Positions 32,101 to 45,408 of a stretch of DNA of 64,000 bases are shown here, piece by piece; the first letter of the stretch is position 1, and every line of letters starts with the position of its first letter. The position numbers were made by a program, and so were the translations under genes. The stretch covers positions 1,094,013 to 1,158,012 of the forward strand of contig JALIZF010001882.1 of the NCBI GenBank assembly GCA_029948255.1, given 5' to 3'. The notes beneath the pieces are model-generated. The model did not search any database. It was given only the letters and a program-made list of their open reading frames with translations, and was not told where the DNA came from. The stretch is from Telmatactis stephensoni. Lineage: Eukaryota > Cnidaria > Anthozoa > Actiniaria > Isophelliidae.

Positions 32101-35100
32101 GTCACGAAAGACACGTAATGAACGAAAGTGATCTATTCACGCTCCGTTCTTGCATCGCGTCACGTTTGACAATCTGCCTAATGATGTACTGTGCTTATGT
32201 ATACTTACAACTCTCAAACATCAGAATACACACTTGGGTGTCCATTGGAAACTTTCTCAAGTCCATTTGACATTCAGCTACGACGGTTATTCTGAGTAAG
32301 AAAAATAATAAAGGATGAGAAAACTAGCCTAGCGATTGGCGATTGTTGTATATATACAGTAAATTTTCAGTGAACGGTCCTTAGTGGAGAAAAGAAAGTA
32401 CAGCTTTTATTGTTTCCAAAAAAGACCATGCACTCTTTTCCCTGCCACTTAGCAGTTCTAAGTGACCGCGCCTAGCCTAGACATAGAAATGAATAGTTTT
32501 TCGGAGAATTAAATCCTGGATGAGCTCTCATCAGGGTTTCAGGGACTTTGGCCTAAGATATCAATTTTTGAGTCTGAAGAACCACAGGCAACCCAATCAC
32601 TCTGTTCGATAACAAACACAAAGCAAATTACATGCATGTATACTTAGAATACGTGTTATTTCTGAGATTGCCAGCTTTATCGAATCAATATTTTTGCAGC
32701 CTTACTTTTGACTCATGTAAACAGATCCATCAGGAAAGACACGAACACCCAGATTTTTTTTGGTGACATCATGGATGAAAGCTGAGCGCGCATTCATGAA
32801 GAATGTGTCTGGATACCATATCCTGTTAGCGCTCTCCAGTTGTATGTATGCATGTCCTTTACCGTAGGTCAGAGCGATGTTGTAAGATAACCGCGGGTCT
32901 TTCCACTTTTGACGGAACGCAAATCTCATGGTGTAGTCCTGTAAAGTACAACAAAATGTTGTTGCTATGGTAGTCACTCGTGGTGACAGAGTCATCTTTC
33001 CTTTATCTTCACTAGACTTAGAGATGAAAGAATAGTAATTTTTGATCCGCTTGCTTATGCCTGATTCTCACTTAGAGTCGTTTTCGTATGAGTGGGAAAC
33101 TTACCGCGCCGTACCGTGACCGTGTCAGTGCCGTAATGTCTATAAAAACATTCGAAATTCATGCCGTAACCGTATCGTATCGTAACCGTACAGTGTTCCC
33201 ACTCATACGAAAACGACTCTAGCCACGCAAGACGACGCAAGACAACGCAAAGCTCTTGTTCTCACTTGAAAAAGTAGCGACGCAAGCACAATGAAACGAT
33301 TGCAAGCGCAAAAGAACGGAAAAGTTTGTTTTTCTTGCGTCGTTACGTTAGTAAGAACCAGGTTTTACTTGGCGTGTTGAGCATGCACTTATTGGTTTCT
33401 AGGCAACGGGGCACCAAAATGTGACGTTTTAACATGTGAGCCAAAATCTTTTCAAAACAAATGTAGACATAGCAATCTATTTATTTAAGCATGCGTAATG
33501 CGGTACCTAGATAACGATACGACTGTTTTCCTGCACAAGAGAGCGCGCAAATTTAAAGCTAAATTACGACAAGACTAAGTCTGGTTGGACAATTCGTCTC
33601 GTATCTGACTCACCATTTCTTCTTCACGTACATTATACACGGAGTTAATGCGCATATTGACAGTGATGTTGACTGGTTTACCTTTAAAAACAATTTGGAA
33701 ATGCTCACAGTTGGCGAGATTCTGCATGCATAAGTTATAGAATATAACTGAGAGACTCCGTGAGCGCCCATATAAACATATTCGGCAGCCAAATGTGACG
33801 TGTTGACCCGCTTTTGGACTAATTATAGAATTTTTTCCAGTCTCCAACGGTTATTTCAAATGATTTTGGTTTGTGCTGGTAGAGGAATCACGATATGTCT
33901 TTTAAAAATGTGCTGTTTTCGCGCGAGTACCTTATTTGGAAGTTGGAAAAAATTTTTATCGCGAAAAAACCCCGACTTTCTTCGAAAATTTCATCCAAAT
34001 TTACAGCCATTCGAGTGAAAACATGCTAATCAAGTCAGCCATCTTGATTTTGGCCGAAAAAGGACTGGAACAGTGTAGAAAGGTCGTGGCTAGGCTAGAT
34101 GGGATACTCGCAAACAAGGTTTGGTTAGGTTTAGGGTTAGTATTTGGGAAGACTTTGTAGAAAGAAATACTCAAGTACCTTGGGGTTAGGTTTAGGGTTA
34201 GTATTAGGGAAGACTTTGTAAAAACAAAGCCCTAAACTAGCCCTAAACTAGCCCTAAAACTAACCAAACCTTGTTTGCGAGGATCCCATTTAGACACGAC
34301 CGTGTAGAAACAGGAACCCGCGGTTCAAGAACTTTCAGCTTGCGCAAGTGGCTGGCAATCGCGCGCAACGGCACTTCTAAACATATCCCGAAAGGAGGTC
34401 AACACGTCAATTGCGTACTCGTGTCTTGCGTATCTCAATCTCCAGTTATGGTCTCCTTGGGGCCCGCGTTCCGCGTTCCGCGTTCCAGATTTACTTTACG
34501 GGCCCGTTAATTTGCGGGAAAAATTACGTGGGCGCGCGAGTACTGCTCGAACCCTCGCTATTTCGAACAATATTAAGCTTCCCCTGGGAGTTCGAGTTAG
34601 TGGGGGGTCTCCTGTACCCTTAGTACTGCATGAGAATTTTGTGGAATAAAGTATACCTACCAGCTTGTGAGTAAGGTCTAACTTTGTTATCGTATTCATT
34701 AAATATTATGTCCAAAGCATCGCTTCTTGAGGTAATATTTTGTGATGCAGCTCTGCGCCGACACCTGTATCGATCAAATTATTTTGCAATTATAATTCAA
34801 CCAACCGCTCAAACCAAAATGTACTGTGTATATTTATGGACAACTAAAGCTATGATCATTAGAAGTGTCTAAAACATAACCATATGTATATAGACACTTT
34901 AAAGTTGCTTTTATAAATATTTGAACAAATCCATTTCAATACAATTTAATATAGATATCGTCTTATCATTATGTTATGGTTACAAATGCTTACTCAATTA
35001 AAGCGAGGTTATCACGAAAAGAAGTTGATTATCACTTTGTTTTATTATTTTTTCATCAACTCATTATATTTGAATAAACTTCGAGTGACTTTTTCTGGCG

Positions 35101-36945
35101 ATCACAATCTGCCGAACCCTGAGTTTTGTTTATTCTGTTTTTTATCTGTTTTGAAATGGTATACATAGCAATTCCAGCGCCGCTTGTGTTTTTTATCTTA
35201 TTGTAATTTAGCATATCTTCTTCGTTTTTACACTTGTTCCATTCCTCCTTCACCAAATACACCCATTTATGACTTCATTTGCGCTTTCGCTGTTTTTTCA
35301 TCTTTTCTCCTGAAATTAGTCACTTCCGTAATTCCATTCAGCCTTTTCTTTATTTTACTCTTATTTTATTAAATTCTATTCAACTCGGCAAAAGGTAAGA
35401 AGTTCTAAATAAAGGTCTAGTATTATTTCTTTTGTCTTCAAGCCTATAATTAGCTTGTACAATCAAGATTCGAACACACACGCCATTAAAAATATATTGA
35501 CTTCAAATGTGCACAAATTGGTTCAGATATGTGGAAACCCAAACAGAATTCAGTTATAGGGACGCGCAGGAAGAGTATGTTGAGAAATCTTCAGTTTAAT
35601 TAAATCAAAACAAACAAGAAATTTTGCTCTAGATTGTAATTTCATTTTAGAGTTTTTCCTGAAAAGTTCAGCCCTATCTAGGATTGTTATGATTGAGTTG
35701 TACTGATGCCGACCTCATGCTGAGAAGTTAATAATGCTTTTGCAAACTCACTGTTGGAGTTCTGCTGGCCTTGGCCTCCCCACAGCGCGATTCCTTGTTC
35801 GCAAAACGACTCAATTTTAAGAAAAGGAATTAATAGTTTTTAAAGTACTCAGGAAATTTTATAAGACGTTTGCTTTTTTGCCACTATAGATGAAATAATC
35901 GTACAAAAATGTGAAACGAGTGACAATGTGAAAAATGTGAATTTTTTTTTTTTGTAGGAGAAAGGTTTGAATCTACACGAAACAATCTGATAATCAACCG
36001 CCGCCCGGTTGGCTCAGTTGGCTGTGTGTCGGTCTCTCGTGCGGGAGGTCGGGGTTCGATTCCCGGCCGGACTAACACTCAGGGTCTTTTAATAATTGAG
36101 GAGAAGGTGCTGTCTTTGTATTTACATCTGCAAATGGTTAGACATTCACGTCTTCTCGGATAAGGACGTTAAACCGTAGGCCCCGTCTCCATTTATATGG
36201 AGACGTTCCAGCAATAAGGCCGGCCTGCGGGATTAGCGTTGAAAACTGCTGGTGAATGAGGCCTTAAAATCATGTATTACAAGCAGCAGTGGAGCTACTT
36301 TAGCAGGTGCTGGAATATACTTAAACCTTAAACCTTAAATCCTTAAACTTAATTCGAATCACGCACGATTTTTGACAATTTCTATTTTCACTTCTACATA
36401 CGTAGTTTCGATGGATATTTTAGGCGGAGAACTGCTGGAGTAGTGGTTGAATGGAAGCTAAAAGTGCCTTACATGTTTAAAATGCATGAGAAGAGGACTG
36501 GGAAAAAGGTATTTCCCGTGTCAGACACATTACATTTTAATTGAAATGTATATCATTAGTTGTGCGGGGTTTTCTGGCAAAAAACGCAATTGTCTGGTTT
36601 CACGCAACTCAAAGTTTCTTATGCATTTTCTCAATATTCTTCTTCTCACGAACCATCAAACCAAATCCACGATTGTGTGAAAAAAATAAACTTCACCTGT
36701 ACTGTTTGCGTGTGGGAAGAAAGGTATGTAGGTTTACCCCATATTATTTCCTTGCTTAATGCTGAAAGGTTCGGTCATCTATGTTAAAGGTAACATCTAA
36801 AATTCCTCACGAAATTCAAGACTAAAATGATTTCACTAGAATACACAACTTACCCCACTCGAGCTGCAGAATCGATTGTGCAACAGCAGAGAAACCAGCA
36901 GACGATTCCCAAGGCGATTTTCTTCGCGTAGAAATTGAATTGCAT
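29128..36945 (-). CDS. Cys-loop ligand-gated ion channel, GABA-A/glycine receptor type
   Basis: Nine exons: 36945-36854, 34764-34661, 33681-33614, 32938-32706, 32291-32209, 31648-31511, 30704-30517, 30214-30014, 29391-29128; 1371 nt, 456 aa, all phases consistent. Signal peptide IALGIVCWFLCCCTI; ligand-binding domain with NEYDNKVRP, DYTMRFAFRQKWKDPRL, loop A WYPDTFFMNARSAFIHD, and a Cys-loop with 13 residues between cysteines (C-QMDLRKFPMDTQV-C). M1 at about 256-278 (YIIQIYLPCVFLVFLSW), M2 at 287-305 (RLAVGITAVLTLVFLSG), M3 at about 315-337 after MPKVSYMKAIDWY, a long cytoplasmic loop, and M4 near the C-terminus (HKIDRVSHILFPGIFIVFNL). Such subunits form pentamers in the plasma membrane and gate ions on binding a small neurotransmitter. 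Odd: the residues before M2 are Gly-Asp-Arg, not Pro-Ala-Arg. Ligand and ion preference are not decided. Confidence 0.93.
29456..29700 (+). repeat. tRNA-derived SINE
   Basis: It starts GGGTTGCCGAGCGGTGAGAG (A-box-like) with a degenerate B box (GGTCCGACTCC). The body contains TTCTTCGGGTACTCCGGTTT, a segment I recognise from a common cnidarian SINE family. It lies in the last intron of the Cys-loop receptor gene. Confidence 0.65.
31335..31490. repeat. Inverted-repeat element (ACTGAGTCTGCG family)
   Basis: ACGCAGACTCAGT and ACTGAGTCTGCGTA face each other around a short centre, and the outer end reads CTCGTGAAAATCAGGCTT. Family members also lie near 870, 43632 and 51545. Confidence 0.6.
33073..33221. 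repeat. MITE-like element, CGTATGAGTGGGAAAC family, full length
   Basis: A 149-bp element starting TAGAGTCGTTTTCGTATGAG and ending in its near-perfect complement. The interior has CCGTACCGTGACCGTGTCAG and CGTAATGTCTATAAAAACATTC. It lies in the intron between exons 3 and 4 of the Cys-loop receptor gene. Confidence 0.85.
33222..33365. repeat. Adjacent GACGCAAGC-rich repeat
   Basis: Directly abutting the previous element. It has GCAAGACGACGCAAGACAAC at one end and CTTGCGTCGTTACG...AACCAGG at the other, like the CCTGGTTTTCAC family. Confidence 0.5.
34085..34305. repeat. Foldback element with telomere-like inner repeats
   Basis: Arms (left GATGGGATACTCGCAAACAA, right its near complement) flank a centre with two GGTTAGGTTTAGGGTTAGTA units and three CCCTAAACTAG units. 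It lies in the intron between exons 2 and 3 of the Cys-loop receptor gene. Confidence 0.75.
36002..36335 (+). repeat. tRNA-derived SINE with AACCTTAA tail
   Basis: The head has a good A box (TTGGCTCAGTTGGC) and B box (GGGTTCGATTCCCGG). The body includes TCGGATAAGGACGTTAAACC and GGCCCCGTCTCC, and the 3' end is a short AAACCTTAAACC-type repeat. Not a functional tRNA gene, because a normal anticodon arm and acceptor pairing are missing. It lies in intron 1 of the receptor gene. Confidence 0.75.
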
Positions 36946-39810
36946 TGTAGTTTTAATAAAAGATCCAAAAGTGAATGTCCCTTTCCAGAAAGAAATTAAA
37001 ATGAAAACGAAGTGGAAGAACGGTGCTCGGAATTGGAATTGCGGAGACAGTTGTACGAAATAGCCATCGAAAATAGGGTTTTGGCCAGCTTACGTGAAAT
37101 AGAACCACGTCCTGAAATATCAGTATACTCTCTTTGTGAATGCGAAAAGACGAAATCGGATGTCACGTGACTTCATTTACTTGAGCTTGAACCTGATAGG
37201 TTGGAACTTCTCCAGTGATTAAAATTTGAATTTTGCTATATTCTCAAGCTGTTTGACAAAGGACTAAAAAGGTTTTGTATTTAGAAAACAAAACGGATTA
37301 AAATAGAGTCAAGCTGGGATGTCACCACTCGACAGCAAGTCAAATGATTTAGAAATCAAATGATCTGATAAGGAAACATTGTGAGAAACATTTGATAATA
37401 TATATAGCTATTTCAAAAAAGGTTGACGGGGCGAACGGCGAATGGCGATCGGCGATTGGTGATTGCACGACCGCAAGGAACTGTGGTGACGCTATTAGAC
37501 CGCTATCCGGCGCGGAGAGATGAATTGCCTATCGACCACTTTATCCAATAAGGTCGACTGTACTGCATGTTATCGGCATTGCTTGGGTATTTAATTAATG
37601 AAAATGAAGCAATTCTTGTTACCCAAATTTCCTTTCGGTCGTGCAATCACCATTCGCCCCGTCAACTTTTTTTTGAAGGAGCTATATACATTATCAAATG
37701 TTTCTCACGTTTCCTAAAATACTAAAGACAATAACGAGCAACGTTTTGAAGAAACGTATGCCCGACTGACTCAATTTACAAAGTGATTCAATCAAAGCTA
37801 TTTTTTTACATCGGTAATGTCGGTATTAATTGTTTTTCTTACACTTAGTTTTGTATATTTATCTGTAATTATCTTATCATGTATCTGAAGATGGTGTGAA
37901 ATGCGGTCATTCGTTATAGTCCTTATATTTACCAATATTTATTATCAAATGTTCCTATGATACTGATCTAACAGACTCTGGCAGCCAATTAAAGTGAAAC
38001 AAATCTATATTCCGACTCTAACTCATAATGGACTTCAAATTTCAGCTACTAGCGTTTCAAGATCCAGGAAACAAATTTGGTCTGACACGGCTTAGCTTAA
38101 AGACATATATAGTCGGCCATGACTGTGTAAAAACTGGAAAAGCTAAATTATGTAGCTTATTGTGAAATTATAACCTTTTCAGACATTTTGGGGTAAGTTT
38201 CATGAAAATCTCATTCCCTTGACATGGAGGTATAAGATTTCTGAATGTACATGCATATAGCGCGCTTGGAGAGTACTTGGACTTTGTGTCACTCGAAACG
38301 CACGAAGGATACAGTAAACCTTCGCAGCCCTTCTTGGAAATCTTTCACAAATACTGTATGTGTGTGTACTGCGTTAATATACACCATGGTAAACTATATA
38401 CTGTATCATCTTAAAGCTAAAATAACTGTAGTTTTTGATTTTTTTTTGAGCGTTGTTGCTAAAAGTCAATTTAAAGTTCACATGCACTTTTGATAGATCC
38501 AATCAATATACATTTGATCTGGTTAATAAATGTGAATTACTCACACATAAGCATTTATCAGAATTTGATTAAAATTGGGTCCATATCTAAATGAAATATC
38601 AAAAAACAAAAGTGTGTGAACGATTTTTAATATTTTCTGGTTCCTTAGTTATGACCACAATCGTCAAAAATCACACCTTTTGCATGTAAGCTTTAAAATG
38701 ATTATAGTTTATAATGGTTTGTTTTCATATAGCGCGCATACAGTTTTGTGAATAACACTGTATTCTTAATTAAAAAAAGGGAAATCTCAGAAGGACAGCG
38801 GCAGTCAGGAACACTGTAATTTCCTGAAGATTTCAAATTCAGCTTTAGTATGAATGGCACGCGCGGGGGCTGCAATTTTTTTCGCCACTCAAGTTTTTGG
38901 ACGATTATGAAACTCACGATATTATTACCATCGACGTTTTTGTAGCATCACAGGAACGACTGTAAGAGCTACTATTTGACTCCAATTACCTAAAAGTATT
39001 CGTATCCCTTCGCGTACAACAGAATACAGTCAGAACGTAGTAGCTTTCAACTTATTGTTGAGTACTGTTTATCAGTATATTTTATTTTGATTAGATCGCG
39101 CTCTAAAAACCTGAACTTAAGATTTGTCAATATTTGATATAAAGACTTTATTTAGCATTTAAAATAAGGGCCCAGATCGGAACATGTTAAATTTAAAGAT
39201 TAGCAAACCACATTTATGAGTAAGCACCTAAAATGATATTATCTGGAAACGCCTGTAAAATATAATTTTGTTAGTAACTAAGACCGGCCACACCCCTCTC
39301 CCCCCGCTCCTCCCTCCCCCTTACCACACACACACATACACACAACCCAAATCTCCAGAGCATTCTGGGAAACGCTCAAATAATCTCGAATAATAAAACA
39401 AATTCACAAAAGACACAAATACAAAGTATTACGTATGACTCCGAAGGAACAGATGGAAGCTATTATTCAAAGGTGAAGAAGGCATATTCCATGTCGGAAA
39501 CCCGTAGCAATTTTACACTGAAGAACTTGAGTCCGTCGCTCCATCAGTGCACAAAGAAGTCGAAACAAGGTGACGAAAAATCGAAACGAGGTGACTGAAA
39601 ATCAAACTCGGGACCTCCCTTTTAGAAGGCCGTCCACCAATCAACTACACGTAAGCCACGCTGTTCCTTAATTTGAATGTCATTTGTATGCAATTAATCG
39701 TAAAAATCAGAATAATATATTAGAATAAGCGAAGAATAGGAATTTCCAGATTTAAATATAAAGCATTTCTATACATCATGTAAAAAGTATATGTACATAT
39801 ATGTGCAGTA
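36946..39810. other. Intergenic, no gene seen
   Basis: It holds the 5' flank of the Cys-loop receptor gene, the foldback element at 37370-37712, a CA-rich stretch near 39325-39345, and the 3' flank of the phosphoesterase gene. No further exon is recognised. Confidence 0.5.
37370..37712. repeat. Terminal-inverted-repeat element
   Basis: The left end GTGAGAAACATTTGATAATA...TATAGCT and the GGTTGACGGGGCGAA segment are mirrored at the right (TTCGCCCCGTCAAC... TTATCAAATGTTTCTCAC). About 340 bp, non-coding. Confidence 0.75.
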
Positions 39811-41824
39811 TTAGGAGGATGTATCTGGGTCGTAGGGGCTCTCAAGTTCAAACTCAGTCATTAGCATTCTGTGGTCAGATATCTGGAAATCTTCTGGCCA
39901 TTGCTGCAAACAGAATAGACAGATAATATTTATATAACAGTTACAAACTTAACTAGACAATTACATGTACCTCTTAACTAAAGGTACAGATATTGTCATC
40001 ATCATCATCATCATTATCATCATCATCATCATCATCTTTCAACAGCAGTATCTAGCTTAAGGCATTTCTGACAATATGGAGTCCTTAATTAACAGTACTT
40101 CTATCAAAATAGAGTTTGTGGGAAATGTAATGACACTGGAATATCTCAACGTACCTGGTCAGTGTATTCCTCAGGTAAAAGCAATGACAATTTAGGTTCA
40201 ATTTTATCAGAACTTTGATTTCTGAAACAATGCAGAGGAAATGTTAGGCACTCTATGGCAACTGGTATATAAGGGGTGTACAAGAACCCAAAGGAAGTGA
40301 AGGGCTTCTAAGACTAACTGAAATATCAGGGTGCCCAGGGAGGCCTTCCACTACCATACCCTTCACCATACCACACTTCATTTTCAGTTGCCTAAGCACA
40401 AATGTTAGTTGCCTTAGGCATCTTTTCACTGCTAGGGCACAACCTTGACTGGCAAAAACTGTGGTTAACAAAAAAGATAAGGTCTTTTCAGAAAACCTTG
40501 TCATTGCACAGCCTCAAGCCTGCATGATTTCTACCCATCATTCCTTTAGGTCAAGTCACGTAGGCTTGAGCGCGATCAGCGACCACGTTTTCTGAAATGA
40601 CTATATACAAGTACTATGTTAAACCATCAAGCATGTAGATCTGTTAAATTTATCATTTTCCAGCTTACCTAAGATAATATTTTAGCAACATACCTATAAA
40701 ATATATAATCCACAGCCATTTCATGTCCATTGTGGTCTTTATGAGTAACTACTGGTTCTTTACCATTAACCTTTCTAAAAGATGATTCAAAACCATTCTG
40801 ACTGAAGTATTCATAGACTGGGTTCTCTTGGGAACTGTTAAAATCACCAGTTAAGATAATTGGGACAGCTTTCATACTGTTCCTATAAAAACATTTGAAA
40901 TCATTTTTACTACAAAATTATTTAAACAGTTCTTACGGATGCCGGTTATTTACTTGAAGTTTATGGTAAGCTAAAATTGGAAAAAGCAAACTGAAAAACA
41001 TATTTACAGTGCGAACTACTCCAACCAAGGCCAGCCAAACAAATTTTCTGATAAATTTTCAAGGTTCATTTTTGACACTCAACGACAGATTTGTTGCGAA
41101 TTTCTACAGCATACGATGCTTCTTGCTCGATTTCAATATAATTCGTACACAAAGCAAATTCTTTTCAATGTAAGCAAAATTTCAAACATTTGTAGAGATT
41201 CTATTGTTCATATACTCAATCGTGATTGGATAATTTGCATGAAAATTTGTTTGGGTGGCCTTGGTTGGAGTAGTCACACAATAAAAGGAATCCAACGAAC
41301 TATTATATGCACTTTAAAGGAAAATGAGATAATTTTAGGAATACTGTAGGACATGAGAATACATGCACAGATACATGCATGCATGGCCAAATGGATGGAT
41401 GGATGGATGGATGGATGAGTGAATGAGTGAATATATGATGACTAAACAAATATAGGAGTGGATGGAATGGATGGATAGATGCATAAATAACTTGTTGGCT
41501 GTAGGAGAATGAATGAATGAATAAACAGATAAATAAATGGATAGATAGATTGATAGAGGGATGGATGGTTGGACAGATAGGTGAATTATCTGTGGATGTA
41601 GAATGACTGACTGGATGAATGAAAGAACAAAATAATGACTGACTAACTGATCAACTGACTGACTTACGGACTGACAGACTGACTGACAGACTGACTAACT
41701 TACTGACTGACTAGTGATGGATGGACTGACTGACTGACTGACAGACTGACGAACTGACTGATGGACTGACTGACAGACTGATGGATGGATGGACAGACAG
41801 ACGGATGGATTGATGGATGGATAA

Positions 41825-41866
<42 letters not shown>

Positions 41867-44800
41867 TGACTGACTGACTGACCGACCGACCGACTGACTG
41901 ACCAACTGACTGACTAACTGAATGACTGGCTGACTGAATAAAAGAATAACCAGGCACTAAGTTTAGGAATACAATGTACCTTTCTAAGTAAGTATTTATT
42001 CCAGTAACAACTTTGTGTGCTTGAGACTGTGGTGGAATTAAACAAAATAAAAGTACTGAATAAAATGAAACATCACAATGATTTCTAACTACATGGGTCT
42101 ACATTTATTTGTACATACCATTCTGACATACTCATCAAAAAAGCTATGACAATAGGATAAGTGTGTTGTGGTTAAAACCACCTAAAAAGAAAGAGAGAGA
42201 TCTAGTTACTCATTTGTATACTGAATAGCGTGGCTTTTAATTTTGAGGTAAAAATGTACACATTAGTTTCCTTTATGAACTTTTTAAGTGTCTGGTTCCT
42301 TGTATTGATCCCAGTGGGATTAAGGGATCAGCATGATCAAATTTCGTGATGCCAAAAAAAAAATCCCTTGATCCCATTATTGTTATAGAGAACAATAGGG
42401 CATAACCACAATATGTTGACATGAATGTTGAGTGTGCATGCACACAGATAATGATGATGAAATACAAGAGATGGAACAAAAATTAATAATAGCACTCTTT
42501 TTGTCAAATTCTCACATCTTCAACACAAAATAACTCAAAAATTATTTGGTAGAATTTTGTAAAAAAAATTGTATAGCCAAAAAATTAAAATAAAACTGTA
42601 GCAGGTAAGTTTTTTTTATCTAAAGTATATGTTTTTGTGATATTTTATGGATCCTGCATTACAGATTTTTTTATTTTTTTCTCAGATGAAAGATCAAGTG
42701 GGGAACTCAGTTGACATACGAAAGTTAAAAAAAAAGATATAATTTTTTATAACATAAGAATTTTAGGTCCATTTACTGGTTGTCTTTTGTTGCCATGACA
42801 ATGTCAAATGTGATTATTTAAAAATATCCAAATTCTCTTTTCATCAGCTTTTATATGATATATCACATTAAATGAGATTTTTGACAATAATCATTTGGAG
42901 GGGGCTGGGTCGTAAGGGGGATATATGGAAACCACAAAACTGCAAACAAAATTAAGAAAAACCCAAACAAAAATCGTAAAAATCCCCAAAACCTCAAACG
43001 GCATACAAAATCCGAATTCAAAAACTGCAGGTTAAAATAACAACTGCAAAACGGCATCAAAAATAATGCAAAACTGCAAATCTTTTATTTCCCACTCCAT
43101 TTGAGACCTGGCACATTTTCTGTGAGTGTACATACATGTACTTTCGGTATTTATGAAAACCCAGGCTTCTCAGCCTCCTTAAATTACATGTAAAAGCAGA
43201 CACAAATTTGACCTACCTCACACCCAGTATCAGGTAATTCTAAATGTAACATCAATGCTACTCTATGTCCATAATCGTTAAATCTAAGAGACTGTGTGGC
43301 AAGAATCCTGTAATTGTACAATGTAAACAGTATACATGTAAGAAATGAGGCCATTCTGAAATGTTTTAATTGTGATAATAGGGCTTATTAATTAATTTTA
43401 TGTTCTGCCTGTTACATGATGCTACCTAAGAGGGACTCTTTCCAAAGGTTTTCTTACAACACCTGCAGGGCCAAATATGGACATATATATACATGAGGAA
43501 GGTCATAATTTTATACAATGTATATCCAATACCTTAGAGAACGGTCTACAAATATGGCTAATCCATCAGTTTTATATCCTTGTCTTTTGAGCTTGATAAT
43601 CTTATACCTAAATAAGTGATTTCAATAGGTTATAGTCTGGTTTCCACTATTGACATAAACATAAGCACAAGCAACATACACAGACTCAGTAATGTACCGC
43701 TCATTTAAGCAGTGCTTGTCTTTTCACTAGTGACATAAGCATAAGCACAAGCAACATATGTAGACTCATTAACAGTACTTGTCTGTTTCACACCTATTTG
43801 ATAAATGAAGTACTGAGTCTGTGTATGTCGTAAGCAAGTTGCATGCAACAGTTGTAGGCAAAAGTTGCACTGTGTAAGTTGGCCTTAAGTCTGGTAATAC
43901 CCCGGGGGGGGGACTCCTATATATAAGAGGACGGGGATGCTCGTCGGAAATTTTAAAAATGACCCCTAAAAGGTACCAAAGTCATATCCGGGTGGGCGTG
44001 GCAATACATGATTTTTACCCCTAAAAGGTACCAATCCAAAAACACTAAATTTAACATTTTGCATATTTTTAATAGTATTAAAGATGAAGTCTTCGAATGC
44101 CTTTCACTTACAAAGTTTCTGAGGACATTGTCATAAATCTTTAACCTATTTCTAAGAAACAGTAACAAATCAAGCAAAAGCTGAAAAAAATCACCCTGAA
44201 AGGTACCAGCTAGGTCTCTAGTAGTCCACTATAGTCTGAGACACCCTAAAAGGTACCAGGTCGCTGATTTTGACCCCTAAAAGGTACGATGAGCATCCCC
44301 GTCCATTTCCGATCGGAGTCCCCCCCCCCCCCCCCTGGGGATAATGCACCCCAGTCTGTGATGCCTATAGATAGTGATTCCATAAGTCATCTATAGTTTT
44401 TGCTTCTTTGTATTGTAAGGTCATGAGACCACCACAGGAAGCCCAAGAAGCAAATAGACCTTATAAACTTATAGATTCAGTGTATGTGATATGCCACACT
44501 AGCTAATTGGGTTTATTTGGCTAATTCTTGACTCTGTGAATACAATCTTACTCATGCTAAAACCAAGATCTCCCCCTTCCATGTACAATCCCAACATTAT
44601 TATTATTGATATACATATTCAATGAGTTAATGAGAAAAAAATTAAACACAAAAGAGAGTTGCCTTTTTACCTTTGTCCTAACTTATCTTCAAATAAATTC
44701 ATAACATCATTATTAAACCAATACTCCTGTAAACAAACTGCATCAAGATGGTCTTGTTGTGAAATCAGCTCAGTAATGGCCTGAAGTCGCTCCATGTAAA

Positions 44801-45408
44801 GGTTGGGATGTGAGCTTTCCCATTTTGTATACTGTCCTCTGTAGAGAAGAAAACATGTACAGAGCTTTAGCAGATCTTATTGCATGACCCACCCAAATTC
44901 AAGTGTTTCAACTATGCCCGTAAATCTTGTATCCCACTTAAAATAGTAGTGATAACCAATTATCACCACTCATGATAAATAGTGGTGATGAACATTTATC
45001 ATCACATAGTGACAATATCCTGGTATGGTTATCTCCACAAAACTCAATCTTTGTACTTCAAAGTGAGGTAAATTGGATTAAAGATTTGTCATTCCTCGTC
45101 TACTCAACGTCCACTCTAAATATCACTCGGCCTGCGCGTACTCTGACATGACCTTTGGACTCACGAATGTACAGTCAAATTTCGTGGCCATTCTTATAAA
45201 ACCCTTACATATAAACTATATAAAGCAAAACAAAACAAAACAAACAAAGGCAATAACAAAACAATGACGATAACTATAATCATTAACAATAACTTATGCT
45301 TAATTAGGCTGATTCATGATCTTACTTCAGCTTGCGGTAGCAAGGAGCCAGAATATTGAACGTGGCACAACGAAAAGGCACTTTGCTGCTAGAATTGGCA
45401 ACTGCCAT
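39811..45408 (-). CDS. Endonuclease/exonuclease/phosphatase-family protein, At1g02270-like
   Basis: Nine exons: 45408-45326, 44838-44671, 43607-43533, 43307-43217, 42181-42119, 42026-41980, 40882-40694, 40221-40155, 39903-39811; 876 nt, 291 aa, phases consistent. The EEP catalytic signatures appear in order: FRCATFNILAP (about 13-23), LQEYW (metal-binding Glu, about 63), TTTHLSY (about 144), LTGDFNS (Asp and Asn, about 178) and SDHR (C-terminal). The family is Mg-dependent phosphoesterases related to CCR4/nocturnin; the nearest type I recognise is the plant 'At1g02270' group, whose substrate is not established. No EF-hand is visible, so the calcium-binding label sometimes given to that group is not supported. 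Its ATG lies 518 bp from that of CTC1 on the other strand, suggesting a shared promoter region. Confidence 0.88.
41370..41940 (+). repeat. Tetranucleotide repeat field (GATG)n and (CTGA)n
   Basis: Imperfect GATG/GAAT units pass into a long CTGA/ACTG run, mainly at 41640-41935, in an intron of the phosphoesterase gene. Ser-Val-Ser-Gln frames on the minus strand are repeat artefacts. Confidence 0.9.
43632..43880. repeat. Tandem inverted-repeat elements (GCATAAGCACAAGCAACATA)
   Basis: Two direct copies of a GACATAA-CATAAGCACAAGCAACATA block, each followed by CAGACTCA or AGACTCAT, face one ACTGAGTCTGTGTATG copy. They belong to the same family as 31335 and 51545. Confidence 0.6.
43900..44340. repeat. 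Terminal-inverted-repeat element with poly-G/poly-C ends
   Basis: Left end CCCCGGGGGGGGGACTCC; right end GGAGTC followed by 16 C. Inside, CCCCTAAAAGGTACC-type modules occur about five times. Same family as 2281-2690. It lies in an intron of the phosphoesterase gene. Confidence 0.75.

Noticed and set aside
36002..36076. Functional tRNA gene
   Set aside because: A and B boxes are present but the anticodon arm and acceptor stem do not fold; it is the head of a SINE.
41640..41935. CRISPR-like regular array
   Set aside because: It is a pure tetranucleotide repeat with no unique spacers, and this is animal DNA.
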